From positions 74,926-138,925 of the forward strand of contig JAGAFT010000091.1 in NCBI GenBank assembly GCA_017627975.1: a DNA stretch of 64,000 nt, in the 5' to 3' direction. The notes beneath the pieces are model-generated. The model did no database searches, was not told the origin of the DNA, and saw only the letters and a program-made list of their open reading frames with translations. This document shows, in pieces, positions 16,578 to 24,976 of the stretch (the first letter of the stretch is position 1; every line of letters starts with the position of its first letter). The stretch comes from Oscillospiraceae bacterium (GTDB lineage: Bacteria; Bacillota_A; Clostridia; Oscillospirales; Oscillospiraceae). Both the position numbers and the translations under genes were made by a program.

Positions 16578-17918
16578 CTATCCCTCAATACAGGTGCCGA
16601 ACAGCACACCGTTTTCCGCCCGTTCAATCCGGACACGGACGATCTCGCCGGGACGGACATCGCCGCCCACAACGGCAAAGGAATCAATCTCGGGCGAATC
16701 GGCCCAGGTCCGTCCGACCATCAGACCGCCGTCCTCTTCCCATGGGCCTTCGATCAGAACGTCCAGCTCCCGGTTGACCTGTGCCTCGGCAAATGCGTCC
16801 AGGATTTGCCCCTGCAGCTCAAGTACCTGATCGGCGCGCCGGGAGGCCTCCTCCGCGTCGCAGTGTTCCATGCGAGCTGCCGGTGTCCCTTCCTCAGGAG
16901 AAAAGGGGAACACACCGACCCGCTCAATCTTGACTTCTTTTATATAGTTCAGCAGCTCCTCAAATTCGGCCTCACCCTCACCGGGAAGCCCTGTGATGAG
17001 GCTGGTCCGCAGTACAAGATTCGGTATTCTTTGCCGAAGCGTCTGCAGCAGAACACGGATCTCATCTCCGGTTCCGCGCCGGTTCATCCGTTTCAGAATG
17101 TCGTTGTTGATATGCTGGATCGGAATGTCAAGATATTTTACTACTTTGCTGTTGCGTGCAATCTCATCAATCAGCTCATCGTCAAACTGATCCGGGTAGA
17201 GATAGTGGAGCCGAATCCAGCGCAGTTCCGGAATCTCCGAAAGACGGCGGATCAGTTCCGAAAGACAGCGCTTTCCGTACCGATCTGTACCGTATCGGGT
17301 AATGTCCTGGGCGATCACAATGAGCTCCTTCACACCCGAAGCCACAAGATCCTCGGCCTCGCGGACAACTGCTTCCAGCTCTCGGGAGCGATATCTTCCG
17401 CGGATAAAGGGAATGGCGCAGAAGGCGCAGAAGTTATCACAGCCCTCCGCAATCCGCAGCCAGGCCCAGCCCGGACCGGTGGAGACATCCCGCGGCGTCT
17501 CATCCACAGGTGCGCTCTGGTCTCCGAAGGCACGGTAGTTCTGATGGGACAGGACCGCTTCGGCCGCCTTTACAATCTCGCCAAAGCTTCCAACCCCGAG
17601 CACTGCGTCAATCTCAGGAAGCTCTTTTTGAATTTCGTCCTGATAGCGCTCGGAAAGACAGCCTGTCACAATGATGCCGCCGAGTCTGCCCTCCGCTTTG
17701 AGCTGTGCATGCTCAAGGATACAGTCGATGGCCTCGGATTTGGCTGCGTCGATAAAGCCACAGGTGTTGATAATGGCCAGGTCCGCCCCATCCGAGTCCG
17801 CCACAGGCGTAAAACCGGCCTCACGCATCAGATGATGCATCTGTTCGCTGTTCACCAGGTTCTTGGCGCATCCCAGCGAAACAAGAGAAAATGTTTTTTG
17901 ACAGAACTGTTCTCTCAT
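16578..17918 (-). CDS. rimO: Ribosomal protein uS12 methylthiotransferase RimO
   Basis: 446 residues from ATG 17918 with AGGAA upstream. The open frame continues upstream into recX and that part was left out. Domains: the N-terminal UPF0004 domain (VSLGCAKNLVNSE with cluster cysteines, NTCGFIDAAKSE, VTGCLSERY), then the radical-SAM core (CDNFCAFCAIPFIRGRYRSR), then a C-terminal TRAM domain (about residues 375-446). The 'SLGCAKNLVNSE' wording and the neighbour pgsA favour RimO over MiaB. It adds a methylthio group to an Asp of ribosomal protein S12. Confidence 0.92.
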   Translation of the reverse strand: MREQFCQKTFSLVSLGCAKNLVNSEQMHHLMREAGFTPVADSDGADLAIINTCGFIDAAKSEAIDCILEHAQLKAEGRLGGIIVTGCLSERYQDEIQKELPEIDAVLGVGSFGEIVKAAEAVLSHQNYRAFGDQSAPVDETPRDVSTGPGWAWLRIAEGCDNFCAFCAIPFIRGRYRSRELEAVVREAEDLVASGVKELIVIAQDITRYGTDRYGKRCLSELIRRLSEIPELRWIRLHYLYPDQFDDELIDEIARNSKVVKYLDIPIQHINNDILKRMNRRGTGDEIRVLLQTLRQRIPNLVLRTSLITGLPGEGEAEFEELLNYIKEVKIERVGVFPFSPEEGTPAARMEHCDAEEASRRADQVLELQGQILDAFAEAQVNRELDVLIEGPWEEDGGLMVGRTWADSPEIDSFAVVGGDVRPGEIVRVRIERAENGVLFGTCIEG

Positions 17919-17934
17919 TGTACGTTCCTGTTTC

Positions 17935-18429
17935 TTATTCCTCATCGTTCCATGAGCATTGCACATTTTCCAGTGCCCGGCGGATTTCGTCCCAGGAATA
18001 GCCGCGGCGAGACATGGATGCCGATACCTTCCGAACTTCGTCCCGGTCATCCGGGTTCCGAAGCTTGGCACGGATCAGGCGCTCCAGTGTGCCGGCCATC
18101 TGCGGCATCTCTTCCAAGGCCTCCTCACGGAGGTCTTTCGGTATTCCTCTTCGGGAGAGCTCAGACAGAGCCCGTTTTGCTCCGTATCCTTTGCGGACAC
18201 AGCTGCGCACCACCGAGGCGGCATAGGCCCTGTCGTTCAGAAAGCCGAGCTCTTCCAGCCGGTTCAGCACTTCGTCCAGCTCCGCATCCCCGCAGCCGGT
18301 CTTTTGCTTCAGCTTGTCGGCCAGTTCCTTCCGCGAATGCGCCCGGAAACTCAGCAGGCTGACCGCTTTTTCCAGCAGAGGATTCTTTTCCGCTGCTTTG
18401 GGGGCATGGTTTTTATCCTCAATCCTCAT
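17935..18429 (-). CDS. recX: Regulatory protein RecX
   Basis: 164 residues with the three-helix repeats of RecX: SLLSFRAHSRKELADKLKQK, LNRLEELGFLNDRAYAASVV and KGYGAKRALSELSRRGIPKD. RecX binds RecA filaments and modulates recombination and the SOS response. The gene lies 16 nt upstream of rimO and is not next to recA. ATG 18429 has no strong ribosome binding site, so translation may depend on coupling to an upstream gene or on an unrecognised signal. Confidence 0.88.
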   Translation of the reverse strand: MRIEDKNHAPKAAEKNPLLEKAVSLLSFRAHSRKELADKLKQKTGCGDAELDEVLNRLEELGFLNDRAYAASVVRSCVRKGYGAKRALSELSRRGIPKDLREEALEEMPQMAGTLERLIRAKLRNPDDRDEVRKVSASMSRRGYSWDEIRRALENVQCSWNDEE

Positions 18430-18456
18430 TTGTCGTGGAAATTTTCAGCTTGTTTA

Positions 18457-19317
18457 TTATTCTTCCAGCCGCCCGATGACCACACGGTCAGTACCGCCGC
18501 TGTCCTGGCGGAACTCTGCCTCGGCGAAGCCGCCTTCCAGAAGCATGGCGCGCACAGGTTCTGCTTCACCCTCGCCGACTTCAAAGAAGATCAGGCCGCC
18601 GGGCTTCAAAACGGAGCGCCAGTACTTGATGATTCCCTTGTAGAACTTCAGACCGTCTTCACCGCCGTCCAGCGCCCAAATGGGTTCGTGGTCGCGTACA
18701 GAGGGATCCAGGCCCATAATCTCGCCGCTGGCAATGTAGGGGGGATTGGAAACGATCACATCAAACTGTCCCATCCCCATGGGGGGAGAGGCCAGGGCAT
18801 CTGCCTGCAGGCAAAGTACTCTGGAGTTCAGGCGGTTCATGGTCACATTCTCCCGGCAGACCTGCAGAGCGCTGGCGCTGATATCCACCGCCACCAGCTT
18901 TGTCGCCGGAAGCTCTTTGGCAATCGCACAGGCAATACATCCGCTGCCGCAGCAGAGGTCCAGTACCCGCGCGTCCATTTTCCGGCCGGTGAGAAACTCT
19001 TTAACCGCGTCAATAAGAACCTCGGTGTCCATGCGCGGAATCAGCACATCCGGTGTAATCACCATCGGCAGACCATAGAATTCCCATGTGCCTGTAATAT
19101 AGGCCACAGGTTCTCCGGCAAGACGACGGTCCACATAGGACGAAACCCGGTCCACCACTTCTTCTGTGGTATAGAGGTTTAAATCCCGCAGCAGCTCGGC
19201 TACCGGTTTTCCGGCAGCATGAGCCACAAGAAGTCTCGATTCCAGCTGATAGCCGGGGATCTCCGCCTGCATCAGCCTCTTCCGGGTCATCAGGGTCAGA
19301 TCATTGTAAGTTCTCAA
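18457..19317 (-). CDS. prmC: Peptide chain release factor N5-glutamine methyltransferase
   Basis: 286 residues from TTG 19317, eight bases after GAGG. Methylates the GGQ glutamine of RF1/RF2. The N-terminal helical RF-binding domain is followed by a Rossmann fold with VLDLCCGSGCIACAIAKE (SAM loop) and the catalytic NPPY in VSNPPYIASGEI. The upstream DUF1385 gene is its usual Clostridia neighbour. Confidence 0.94.
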   Translation of the reverse strand: MRTYNDLTLMTRKRLMQAEIPGYQLESRLLVAHAAGKPVAELLRDLNLYTTEEVVDRVSSYVDRRLAGEPVAYITGTWEFYGLPMVITPDVLIPRMDTEVLIDAVKEFLTGRKMDARVLDLCCGSGCIACAIAKELPATKLVAVDISASALQVCRENVTMNRLNSRVLCLQADALASPPMGMGQFDVIVSNPPYIASGEIMGLDPSVRDHEPIWALDGGEDGLKFYKGIIKYWRSVLKPGGLIFFEVGEGEAEPVRAMLLEGGFAEAEFRQDSGGTDRVVIGRLEE

Positions 19318-19347
19318 GTGTCTGTCCTCGTTCCTGTTGTGATTGGT

Positions 19348-20310
19348 TCAGGCGCCCCAGGCGTCGGAACCCTTTTCGTCCGGAATCACCAGCTCCATGG
19401 CCCGAATGGCGCATTCAATCATGCTGTCGTCCGGCTCGTTGGTCGTGATCCGCTGCAGCCACTTTCCGGGAGCGGAGAGAATTGCCGAGAGCGTGTTATC
19501 GTGCAGACCGCACCAGCGGTTGATCTCATAGCTGATTCCGACAACCACCGGCAGAAGCAGCAGATGCACGCCCACTCGCGCAAAAGGATTGGCCACGCGG
19601 ACGGTGGCATTGACCAGAATGCTTACCAGCACCACCACCAGCAGAAAGCTTGTGCCGCATCGAGGGTGGAAACGGCTTTCCGGACGGACGTTTTCCACCG
19701 TAAGGGGTTTGCCGTGCTCATAGCAGAAAATGGTCTTATGTTCCGCACCGTGATAAGAAAAGAGGCGCTTGATGTCCTTCATATGAGCCACCAGCGACAT
19801 ATAAATCAGAAGGATTGCAACCTTTGTAAGGCCCTCGGCAAAGTTCCTCACAAGATAGCTTTGCGTCAGAGGCTTGATTGCCGCAACGATGAAGGTGGGA
19901 AGAAAGATAAACAGAAACACGCTCAGTGCAATGCCGAGGACCACGGCAACGTAAATGATGAGTTTCTCTGCCTTTTCTGCGGGGAAGTGTTCGCTGATCC
20001 ATTTGTCAATCTTGTCCGGGTCCCCCTGTTCTTCCAGCGGAACAAGGCTTGCGGAGTACATCAGGGCCTGCATGCCCTTGACCATTGAGTCAATAAAGGT
20101 GACGCAGCCGCGTACCAGAGGCCAGCCGAAGAAGGGATACTTTTCTCGCAGCAGGTGCAGGTCCTCAACTTTTTCGGTGAGTCCATCCTCTGTCCGGCAG
20201 ACAATCGCCTGCTTCCGCGGACCACGCATCAGAATACCCTCGATCAGGGCCTGACCGCCGATGGAGGTCTTAAATCCGCAGCTTGTGACTTTTTCATGTT
20301 TTCCAGCCAT
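19348..20310 (-). CDS. DUF1385 membrane protein (YqhQ-like)
   Basis: 320 residues from ATG 20310 with GGAG six bases upstream; a longer frame from TTG 20322 has no ribosome binding site. The signature GGQALIEGILMRGP opens the protein. Several transmembrane helices lie in the middle and C-terminal parts, and HGAEHKTIFCYEHG with RCGTSFLLVVVLVSI are conserved family blocks. Function is not established; the family travels with prmC and prfA in Bacillota, as here with prmC 30 nt downstream. Confidence 0.85.
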   Translation of the reverse strand: MAGKHEKVTSCGFKTSIGGQALIEGILMRGPRKQAIVCRTEDGLTEKVEDLHLLREKYPFFGWPLVRGCVTFIDSMVKGMQALMYSASLVPLEEQGDPDKIDKWISEHFPAEKAEKLIIYVAVVLGIALSVFLFIFLPTFIVAAIKPLTQSYLVRNFAEGLTKVAILLIYMSLVAHMKDIKRLFSYHGAEHKTIFCYEHGKPLTVENVRPESRFHPRCGTSFLLVVVLVSILVNATVRVANPFARVGVHLLLLPVVVGISYEINRWCGLHDNTLSAILSAPGKWLQRITTNEPDDSMIECAIRAMELVIPDEKGSDAWGA

Positions 20311-20420
20311 AGTGTTCTCCAAAGTGAAGGAATTTACGAGTTGAGTCTCGCGGTTTGCGATACCGGATGCGATCCGGCATCATCTGTTAACCTGTGTTTC
20401 AGCCCGTGCGGGCTGAAGTA

Positions 20421-21416
20421 TCAGGGCCTGGTGCTGATGGGGAGAGATAGGATGACCATGCATCCGCCGCCGTCGGCGTTGCGGATGTCCATCTTTCCCT
20501 TGTGGCGGGTGATGATCTCGTCGCAGACTGCCAGACCAATGCCGGTACCGCGGTTCTTCGAGCTGCCCTTGTAGAACTTCTCCTTGACATGTGGAAGCTC
20601 CGCCTCGGGAATCCCGTTTCCGTAATCCCGGAAACAGATCTTCACATAGCCTCCGTCGCGTTCCAGACTGACATCAATGATCTTGCCGTCTCCGCCGTGG
20701 ATCATCGCATTGTCCAGCAGATTTAGAAACACCTGCTTCAGACGCTCGGAATCGCCGGGGATCATGGGAATATCTTCATCCGGCGATTTGTAGTTGACAT
20801 CCATCCCGGCCTGCTTCATGAGCTTGCCATAAGTGAACAGCGCATCTTCCAGCTCTTCGGCAATGTCGATCATTCCGATCCGAAGATTGAAGCGTCCGTC
20901 CTGAATCCGGGTGAACTCCAGCAGTTCCGTCACCATCCCGGTCAGGCGTTCCGCCTCCTTGGAAATGATGTTGATGCCGCGCAGGGAATCGCCCTGCACC
21001 GCAGGGTCAAATTTGATGGTCTCACTCCAACCCGTGATGGCCGTCAGCGGTGTGCGCAGTTCATGAGAGACCTGGGAAATAAAGTCCGTCCGGGCCTTTT
21101 CCGCCTGGGCGACCTTCTCTGACATGTCATTGATGGCGTCGGTCAGCTGACCGATTTCGTTGTCACTGCGGTCTTCCAGCTTGCTGCCGTAACTCCCGGA
21201 GGCGATTTCGGCCGCAAACTCCGTCAGCCGGTCAATGGGCTCCGAGACATTCTTCCAGAACCAGAAGAGCAGATAGATCATGTAAAAACAGATCAGCACG
21301 AGGACACAGACAGCCAGAATCATGTAATCGCGTGTGACCGCCCAAATGCTCAGCAGCATGAGGATCAGCGCGGCGATGACCGAAACTGTCAGCTGTGTCC
21401 GAAGATTCTTAAACAT
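20421..21416 (-). CDS. Sensor histidine kinase
   Basis: 331 residues. Two closely spaced transmembrane helices (about residues 10-27 and 30-54) leave almost no extracytoplasmic domain, so it probably senses membrane state or a partner. A HAMP segment is followed by HisKA with FISQVSHELRTPLTAITGWSE (phospho-acceptor His) and an HATPase domain with LKQVFLNLLDNAMIHG (N box), FRDYGNGIPEAELPHV (G1) and KNRGTGIGLAVCDEII (G2). It lies 74 nt downstream of its response regulator gene. Confidence 0.93.
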   Translation of the reverse strand: MFKNLRTQLTVSVIAALILMLLSIWAVTRDYMILAVCVLVLICFYMIYLLFWFWKNVSEPIDRLTEFAAEIASGSYGSKLEDRSDNEIGQLTDAINDMSEKVAQAEKARTDFISQVSHELRTPLTAITGWSETIKFDPAVQGDSLRGINIISKEAERLTGMVTELLEFTRIQDGRFNLRIGMIDIAEELEDALFTYGKLMKQAGMDVNYKSPDEDIPMIPGDSERLKQVFLNLLDNAMIHGGDGKIIDVSLERDGGYVKICFRDYGNGIPEAELPHVKEKFYKGSSKNRGTGIGLAVCDEIITRHKGKMDIRNADGGGCMVILSLPISTRP

Positions 21417-21490
21417 AAACGTGTACTTCCTGAAACGATAGTTCTTACCGGTCCGTTAAAGCGCAATCAGCCCGGACAGTGTGCCGCGGA

Positions 21491-22180
21491 TCAGTAGCCC
21501 CACTTATAACCGTAGCCCCAGACCGTGGTGATGTATTCCGGCTCGGTAGGGTCGGATTCAATCTTTATGCGCAGACGGCGGATGTTCACGTCGACGGTCT
21601 TGAGCTCGCCGCTGAAATCCGAGCCCCAGACTGCGCTGAGAATGTCTTCGCGGCTCATGGCCTTGCCGGGGTTTTCCATAAACAGCTTCATCAGCTGATA
21701 CTCGATCTGGGTGAGCTTGAGACGCTGGCCGTCCTTCTCAAGAGTGCGGTTGCGCGGATTAAGCACGAAAGGACCGCTGACCAGCTCGACGTTGGCCGAA
21801 TCCTCTTCATCGGCGCCGAGACGGCGAACCAGAGCGTCCACACGTGCGGTGAGCTCCGCCGGAGAGAAGGGCTTTGTTACATAATCGTCCGCGCCGGTCA
21901 TGAGCCCCGTGACCTTGTCGATCTCCTGACTCTTGGCAGTGAGCATAATAATGCCCATTTTGGACCCGGAGGCGCGAATTCTGCGACATACCTCAAAACC
22001 GTCTATATCTGGCAGCATAACGTCGAGCAGGGCAAGGCAGATGTCCGGATTGGCCTTGACCTTTTCGAGCGCCTCTGTTCCGGTGGCGGCTTCAATCGGC
22101 TCGTATCCGCTGCGGCGAAGGTTGATCACGACAAAACTGCGGATATTGCTTTCGTCTTCCATGACCAGTATTTTCTTCAT
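21491..22180 (-). CDS. OmpR/PhoB-family response regulator
   Basis: 229 residues. The receiver domain has the acidic pocket (VMEDESN), phospho-acceptor Asp in LALLDVMLPDIDG, and the switch Thr and Lys in MLTAKS and DDYVTKPF. The C-terminal winged helix contains LTQIEYQLMKLFMENPGKAMSREDILSAVWG and VDVNIRRLRIKIE. ATG 22180 is preceded by AGGAGGG. Paired with the histidine kinase downstream; targets unknown. Confidence 0.94.
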   Translation of the reverse strand: MKKILVMEDESNIRSFVVINLRRSGYEPIEAATGTEALEKVKANPDICLALLDVMLPDIDGFEVCRRIRASGSKMGIIMLTAKSQEIDKVTGLMTGADDYVTKPFSPAELTARVDALVRRLGADEEDSANVELVSGPFVLNPRNRTLEKDGQRLKLTQIEYQLMKLFMENPGKAMSREDILSAVWGSDFSGELKTVDVNIRRLRIKIESDPTEPEYITTVWGYGYKWGY

Positions 22181-22233
22181 CTTGTTATCCCTCCTGATCT
22201 CCCGAAAGAGACATGGTTACAAACTGACAAGTA

Positions 22234-22242
22234 ATTATAACA
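22234..22242 (-). promoter_or_regulatory. Extended -10 promoter for the two-component operon
   Basis: On the minus strand TGTTATAAT (extended -10) lies about 55 bases before the response regulator start; no good -35 is present at 17 nt, which fits an extended -10 promoter. Confidence 0.5.
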
Positions 22243-22309
22243 TAGTTCAATCAAAAATGGTAGTCAAAGTTTCAGAAAAAAGAAAAACGGATGAAAAAAC
22301 TTTGCATGC

Positions 22310-22338
22310 TTGCATCGGATGAGGAAAACTGTTAGAAT
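22310..22338 (+). promoter_or_regulatory. Promoter predicting a leaderless transcript
   Basis: TTGCAT (22310-22315), 17 nt, TAGAAT (22333-22338). The start point would fall at about 22345, immediately at ATG 22346, and no Shine-Dalgarno sequence is present before that ATG. Confidence 0.5.
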
Positions 22339-22345
22339 TCGTCCC

Positions 22346-24976
22346 ATGGATAAGAAAAAGAGAATTGCCCTGAGCATCACGGCGCACGTCGACGCGGGAA
22401 AGACCACGCTGGCCGAAGCCATGCTCTTCGAGGCGGGACAACTGAAAAAACGGGGAAGAGTGGATCACCGCGATTCCGTGCTGGACTATGAGGATTTTGA
22501 GAGAAACCGGGGAATCACGGCGTTTTCAAAGCAGGCGGTCTTCTCCTACGGTTTGACGGAATTCAGTCTGATCGACACGCCGGGACATGCGGATCTTTTT
22601 GCTGAGACCAGACGGGGCCTGCGTGTGCCGGATGCGGCGATCCTCGTGATCAGCGGCAGTGAGGGAATCCAGGCCGATACCGGTGTGATCTGGGAGCTTC
22701 TGCGGACACGGGAGATTCCCACCTGGATCTTTGTGTCCAAAATGGATCTTGCCTGCGGCAGCCGGGAAGCGCTTTTTTCGGAACTGAAGGAAAGACTTTC
22801 AGACGCCGTTGTCGACTTCTCAGCTCCCGTCGAAACGATCTTTGAAAAAGCAGCTGAACTGGATGAAGCCTGCCTTGACGTTTATCTGGAACATGGTGCA
22901 ATCCCGGATGACGTCCTCGCCGGTGCGATCATGGCCGGAAGGGTTTTTCCGTGCTTTTTCGGCTCGGGCCTGCAGCTGACCGGCGTGAAGGAATTTCTTG
23001 ACGGACTGGACCGCTGGACGCTTGCGCGCTCATGGCCGGACCGCTTTTCCGCTTTATGCTATAAGATCAGCCGGGACGCCCGGGGCCAGCGGCTGACACA
23101 AGTCAAGATTACCGGCGGCAGTCTGTCCGTACGGGATCCGCTGCAGTATCGGACCGCGGACGGTGCCCTCAGGGAAGAAAAGGTCACCGGAATCCGGATC
23201 TACTCCGGGGCACGGTATGAGACGGTCGAGCGGGCGGAAGCAGGGCAGGTCTGCAGCCTGCTCGGCCTTACCGGAACCGCGGCCGGCTGTGTTCTGGGCG
23301 AAGAGAACGAAGTACAGCAGGAGAGCGTGGAATCCGTTCGGAGATATATCCTGCGCTTTGAAACCAGGCAGGACCCGGTAATCCTGCTGGAACAGCTCAG
23401 ACAATTGAGCGAGGAGCTGCCGGAGCTCTCGCCGCGAGCCGGCCGGGACGGAATCAGTGTCTGCCTCTCGGGCAGGATGCAGGGAGAAATGCTGAAAGCT
23501 CTGCTTCTGGAGCGTTTTGGACTTCGTGCCAGTCCGGAGGAAGGACAGCTTATTTATAAGGAGACTGTCACAAAAAAGGTGGAGGGAGTCGGCCATTTTG
23601 AACCGCTCCGCCATTACGCCGAGGTTCATCTGGTTCTGGAACCCCTTCCGCCGGGCAGCGGAAACGTACTGGAGTCCGGCTGCCCCGAAGATACCCTGAA
23701 TCGAAACTGGCAGAATCTGATTCTGGACGCCCTCTGTCATGAGACGCTTCCGGGCGTTCTGGCCGGGGCAGAACTGACGGATACACGCATCTGTCTGGTC
23801 AGCGGCAGGGCGCATCCAAAGCACACCGAGGGCGGTGATTTCAGGGAAGCGGCCCGAAGGGCACTGCGACACGGGCTGATGCAGGCCGAATGCCGCCTGC
23901 TGGAGCCGGTCTACCATTTTGAAGTAAAACTTCCAAGCGAGCAGCTGGGCCGTGCCATCGGAGATTTCCGCGCCATGCATGCACAACTGGACAGTCCCCG
24001 ACAGGAAGAGCGCTTCAGCACCTTGAGCGGGGAAGTGTTTGTCAGCGAATTCGGCGATTATCCGGAGACGCTTCTTTCCTACACCCACGGATTCGGAAAG
24101 GTAACCGTGCACCCGGCGGGATACCGCCCCTGCCACAATGAGGCGGAGGTTTTGGAACAGATCGGCTACCTGGCAGAACGGGATACGGAGTGGCCTGCGG
24201 ACTCCGTCTTCTGCGCACATGGCGGGGGCTACGTGGTCCCGTGGCAGGAAGTGACACAGTACATGCACCTTCCCTCCTTCCTGGAAGAACGGAGCCGCCG
24301 TGCCCAGAGCGAGGCTGCGCTGCACCGGCTGCAGCGGATCGACGATCGGGAACTGGAAGCCATCATGCTCAAAGAGTTCGGCCCGATCCGCCGCCCCTCT
24401 GTCGGATCCGCTCTGAACGAAGAGAAGAGCCGCGATGGAAAGAGGAAAGCACCCGAAGAGCAGGCGGAAGGAAAGACGACCGTTATTCTGGACGGGTATA
24501 ACTTCATTTTTGCCGAACCGGAACTGAAAGTACTTGCTTCGGATCATCTGGGCGCTGCCAGAGAACGCCTGATGGACCGTCTATCCAACTACAGCGGGTT
24601 TACCGGGAGAGAAGTGATTCTGGTGTTTGACGGTTTCCGAACCGCCGGAAATCCCGGTTCGCGCAGCGCGCATGCCAACATCCGCGTAGCGTTTACACCC
24701 GAAGGAGAGAGCGCCGACGCGTATATCGAACGGCTGGCCTCCGAAATCGGGAAAAACGACCGGGTTTCGGTGGTGACCGGGGACACTATGATCCGCATCT
24801 CGGCAATGCGCTCCGGTGTGCTGCGCATTTCTCCGAATGAATTCAGGCTGGAGCTGGAAGAAGCGGAAAAACATCTGCAGGAAATTCTGATGAAGAGCAA
24901 TTTCCTGGCTCATCAGACCAGCGGCGACGAGGCCGGGACGGTAAAACAGGAAAAGAAAGAGAAAACGAAACCATGA
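22346..24976 (+). CDS. TetM/EF-G-like translational GTPase fused to a YacP/Rae1-like NYN nuclease domain
   Basis: 876 residues. The N-terminal part is a ribosomal-protection/EF-G-type GTPase: G1 AHVDAGKTT (13-21), switch RGIT, G3 DTPGHADLF, and an altered G4 reading SKMD instead of NKxD. EF-G-like domains II-V follow (for example SVFCAHGGGYVVPWQEV). A charged linker leads at about residue 710 to a complete NYN/PIN-like domain: VILDGYNFIF, VILVFDGFRT, FTPEGESADAYIE and SVVTGDT. This resembles YacP (Rae1), a ribosome-dependent A-site mRNA endonuclease in Bacillus. The fusion would bring nuclease to the A site by means of a factor-like body. True tetracycline resistance is uncertain. ATG 22346 was chosen as the first codon matching the family start. 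pepT starts in its stop region (ATGA). Confidence 0.87.
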   Translation: MDKKKRIALSITAHVDAGKTTLAEAMLFEAGQLKKRGRVDHRDSVLDYEDFERNRGITAFSKQAVFSYGLTEFSLIDTPGHADLFAETRRGLRVPDAAILVISGSEGIQADTGVIWELLRTREIPTWIFVSKMDLACGSREALFSELKERLSDAVVDFSAPVETIFEKAAELDEACLDVYLEHGAIPDDVLAGAIMAGRVFPCFFGSGLQLTGVKEFLDGLDRWTLARSWPDRFSALCYKISRDARGQRLTQVKITGGSLSVRDPLQYRTADGALREEKVTGIRIYSGARYETVERAEAGQVCSLLGLTGTAAGCVLGEENEVQQESVESVRRYILRFETRQDPVILLEQLRQLSEELPELSPRAGRDGISVCLSGRMQGEMLKALLLERFGLRASPEEGQLIYKETVTKKVEGVGHFEPLRHYAEVHLVLEPLPPGSGNVLESGCPEDTLNRNWQNLILDALCHETLPGVLAGAELTDTRICLVSGRAHPKHTEGGDFREAARRALRHGLMQAECRLLEPVYHFEVKLPSEQLGRAIGDFRAMHAQLDSPRQEERFSTLSGEVFVSEFGDYPETLLSYTHGFGKVTVHPAGYRPCHNEAEVLEQIGYLAERDTEWPADSVFCAHGGGYVVPWQEVTQYMHLPSFLEERSRRAQSEAALHRLQRIDDRELEAIMLKEFGPIRRPSVGSALNEEKSRDGKRKAPEEQAEGKTTVILDGYNFIFAEPELKVLASDHLGAARERLMDRLSNYSGFTGREVILVFDGFRTAGNPGSRSAHANIRVAFTPEGESADAYIERLASEIGKNDRVSVVTGDTMIRISAMRSGVLRISPNEFRLELEEAEKHLQEILMKSNFLAHQTSGDEAGTVKQEKKEKTKP

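Noticed and set aside
16806..18362. 518-codon plus-strand frame across rimO and recX
   Set aside because: Antisense to two recognised genes and without any family motif.
22346..24976. Calling the gene a bona fide tet(M)-class resistance determinant
   Set aside because: The fusion, the altered G4 motif and the core-gene context argue for a chromosomal translation factor; resistance cannot be claimed from sequence.
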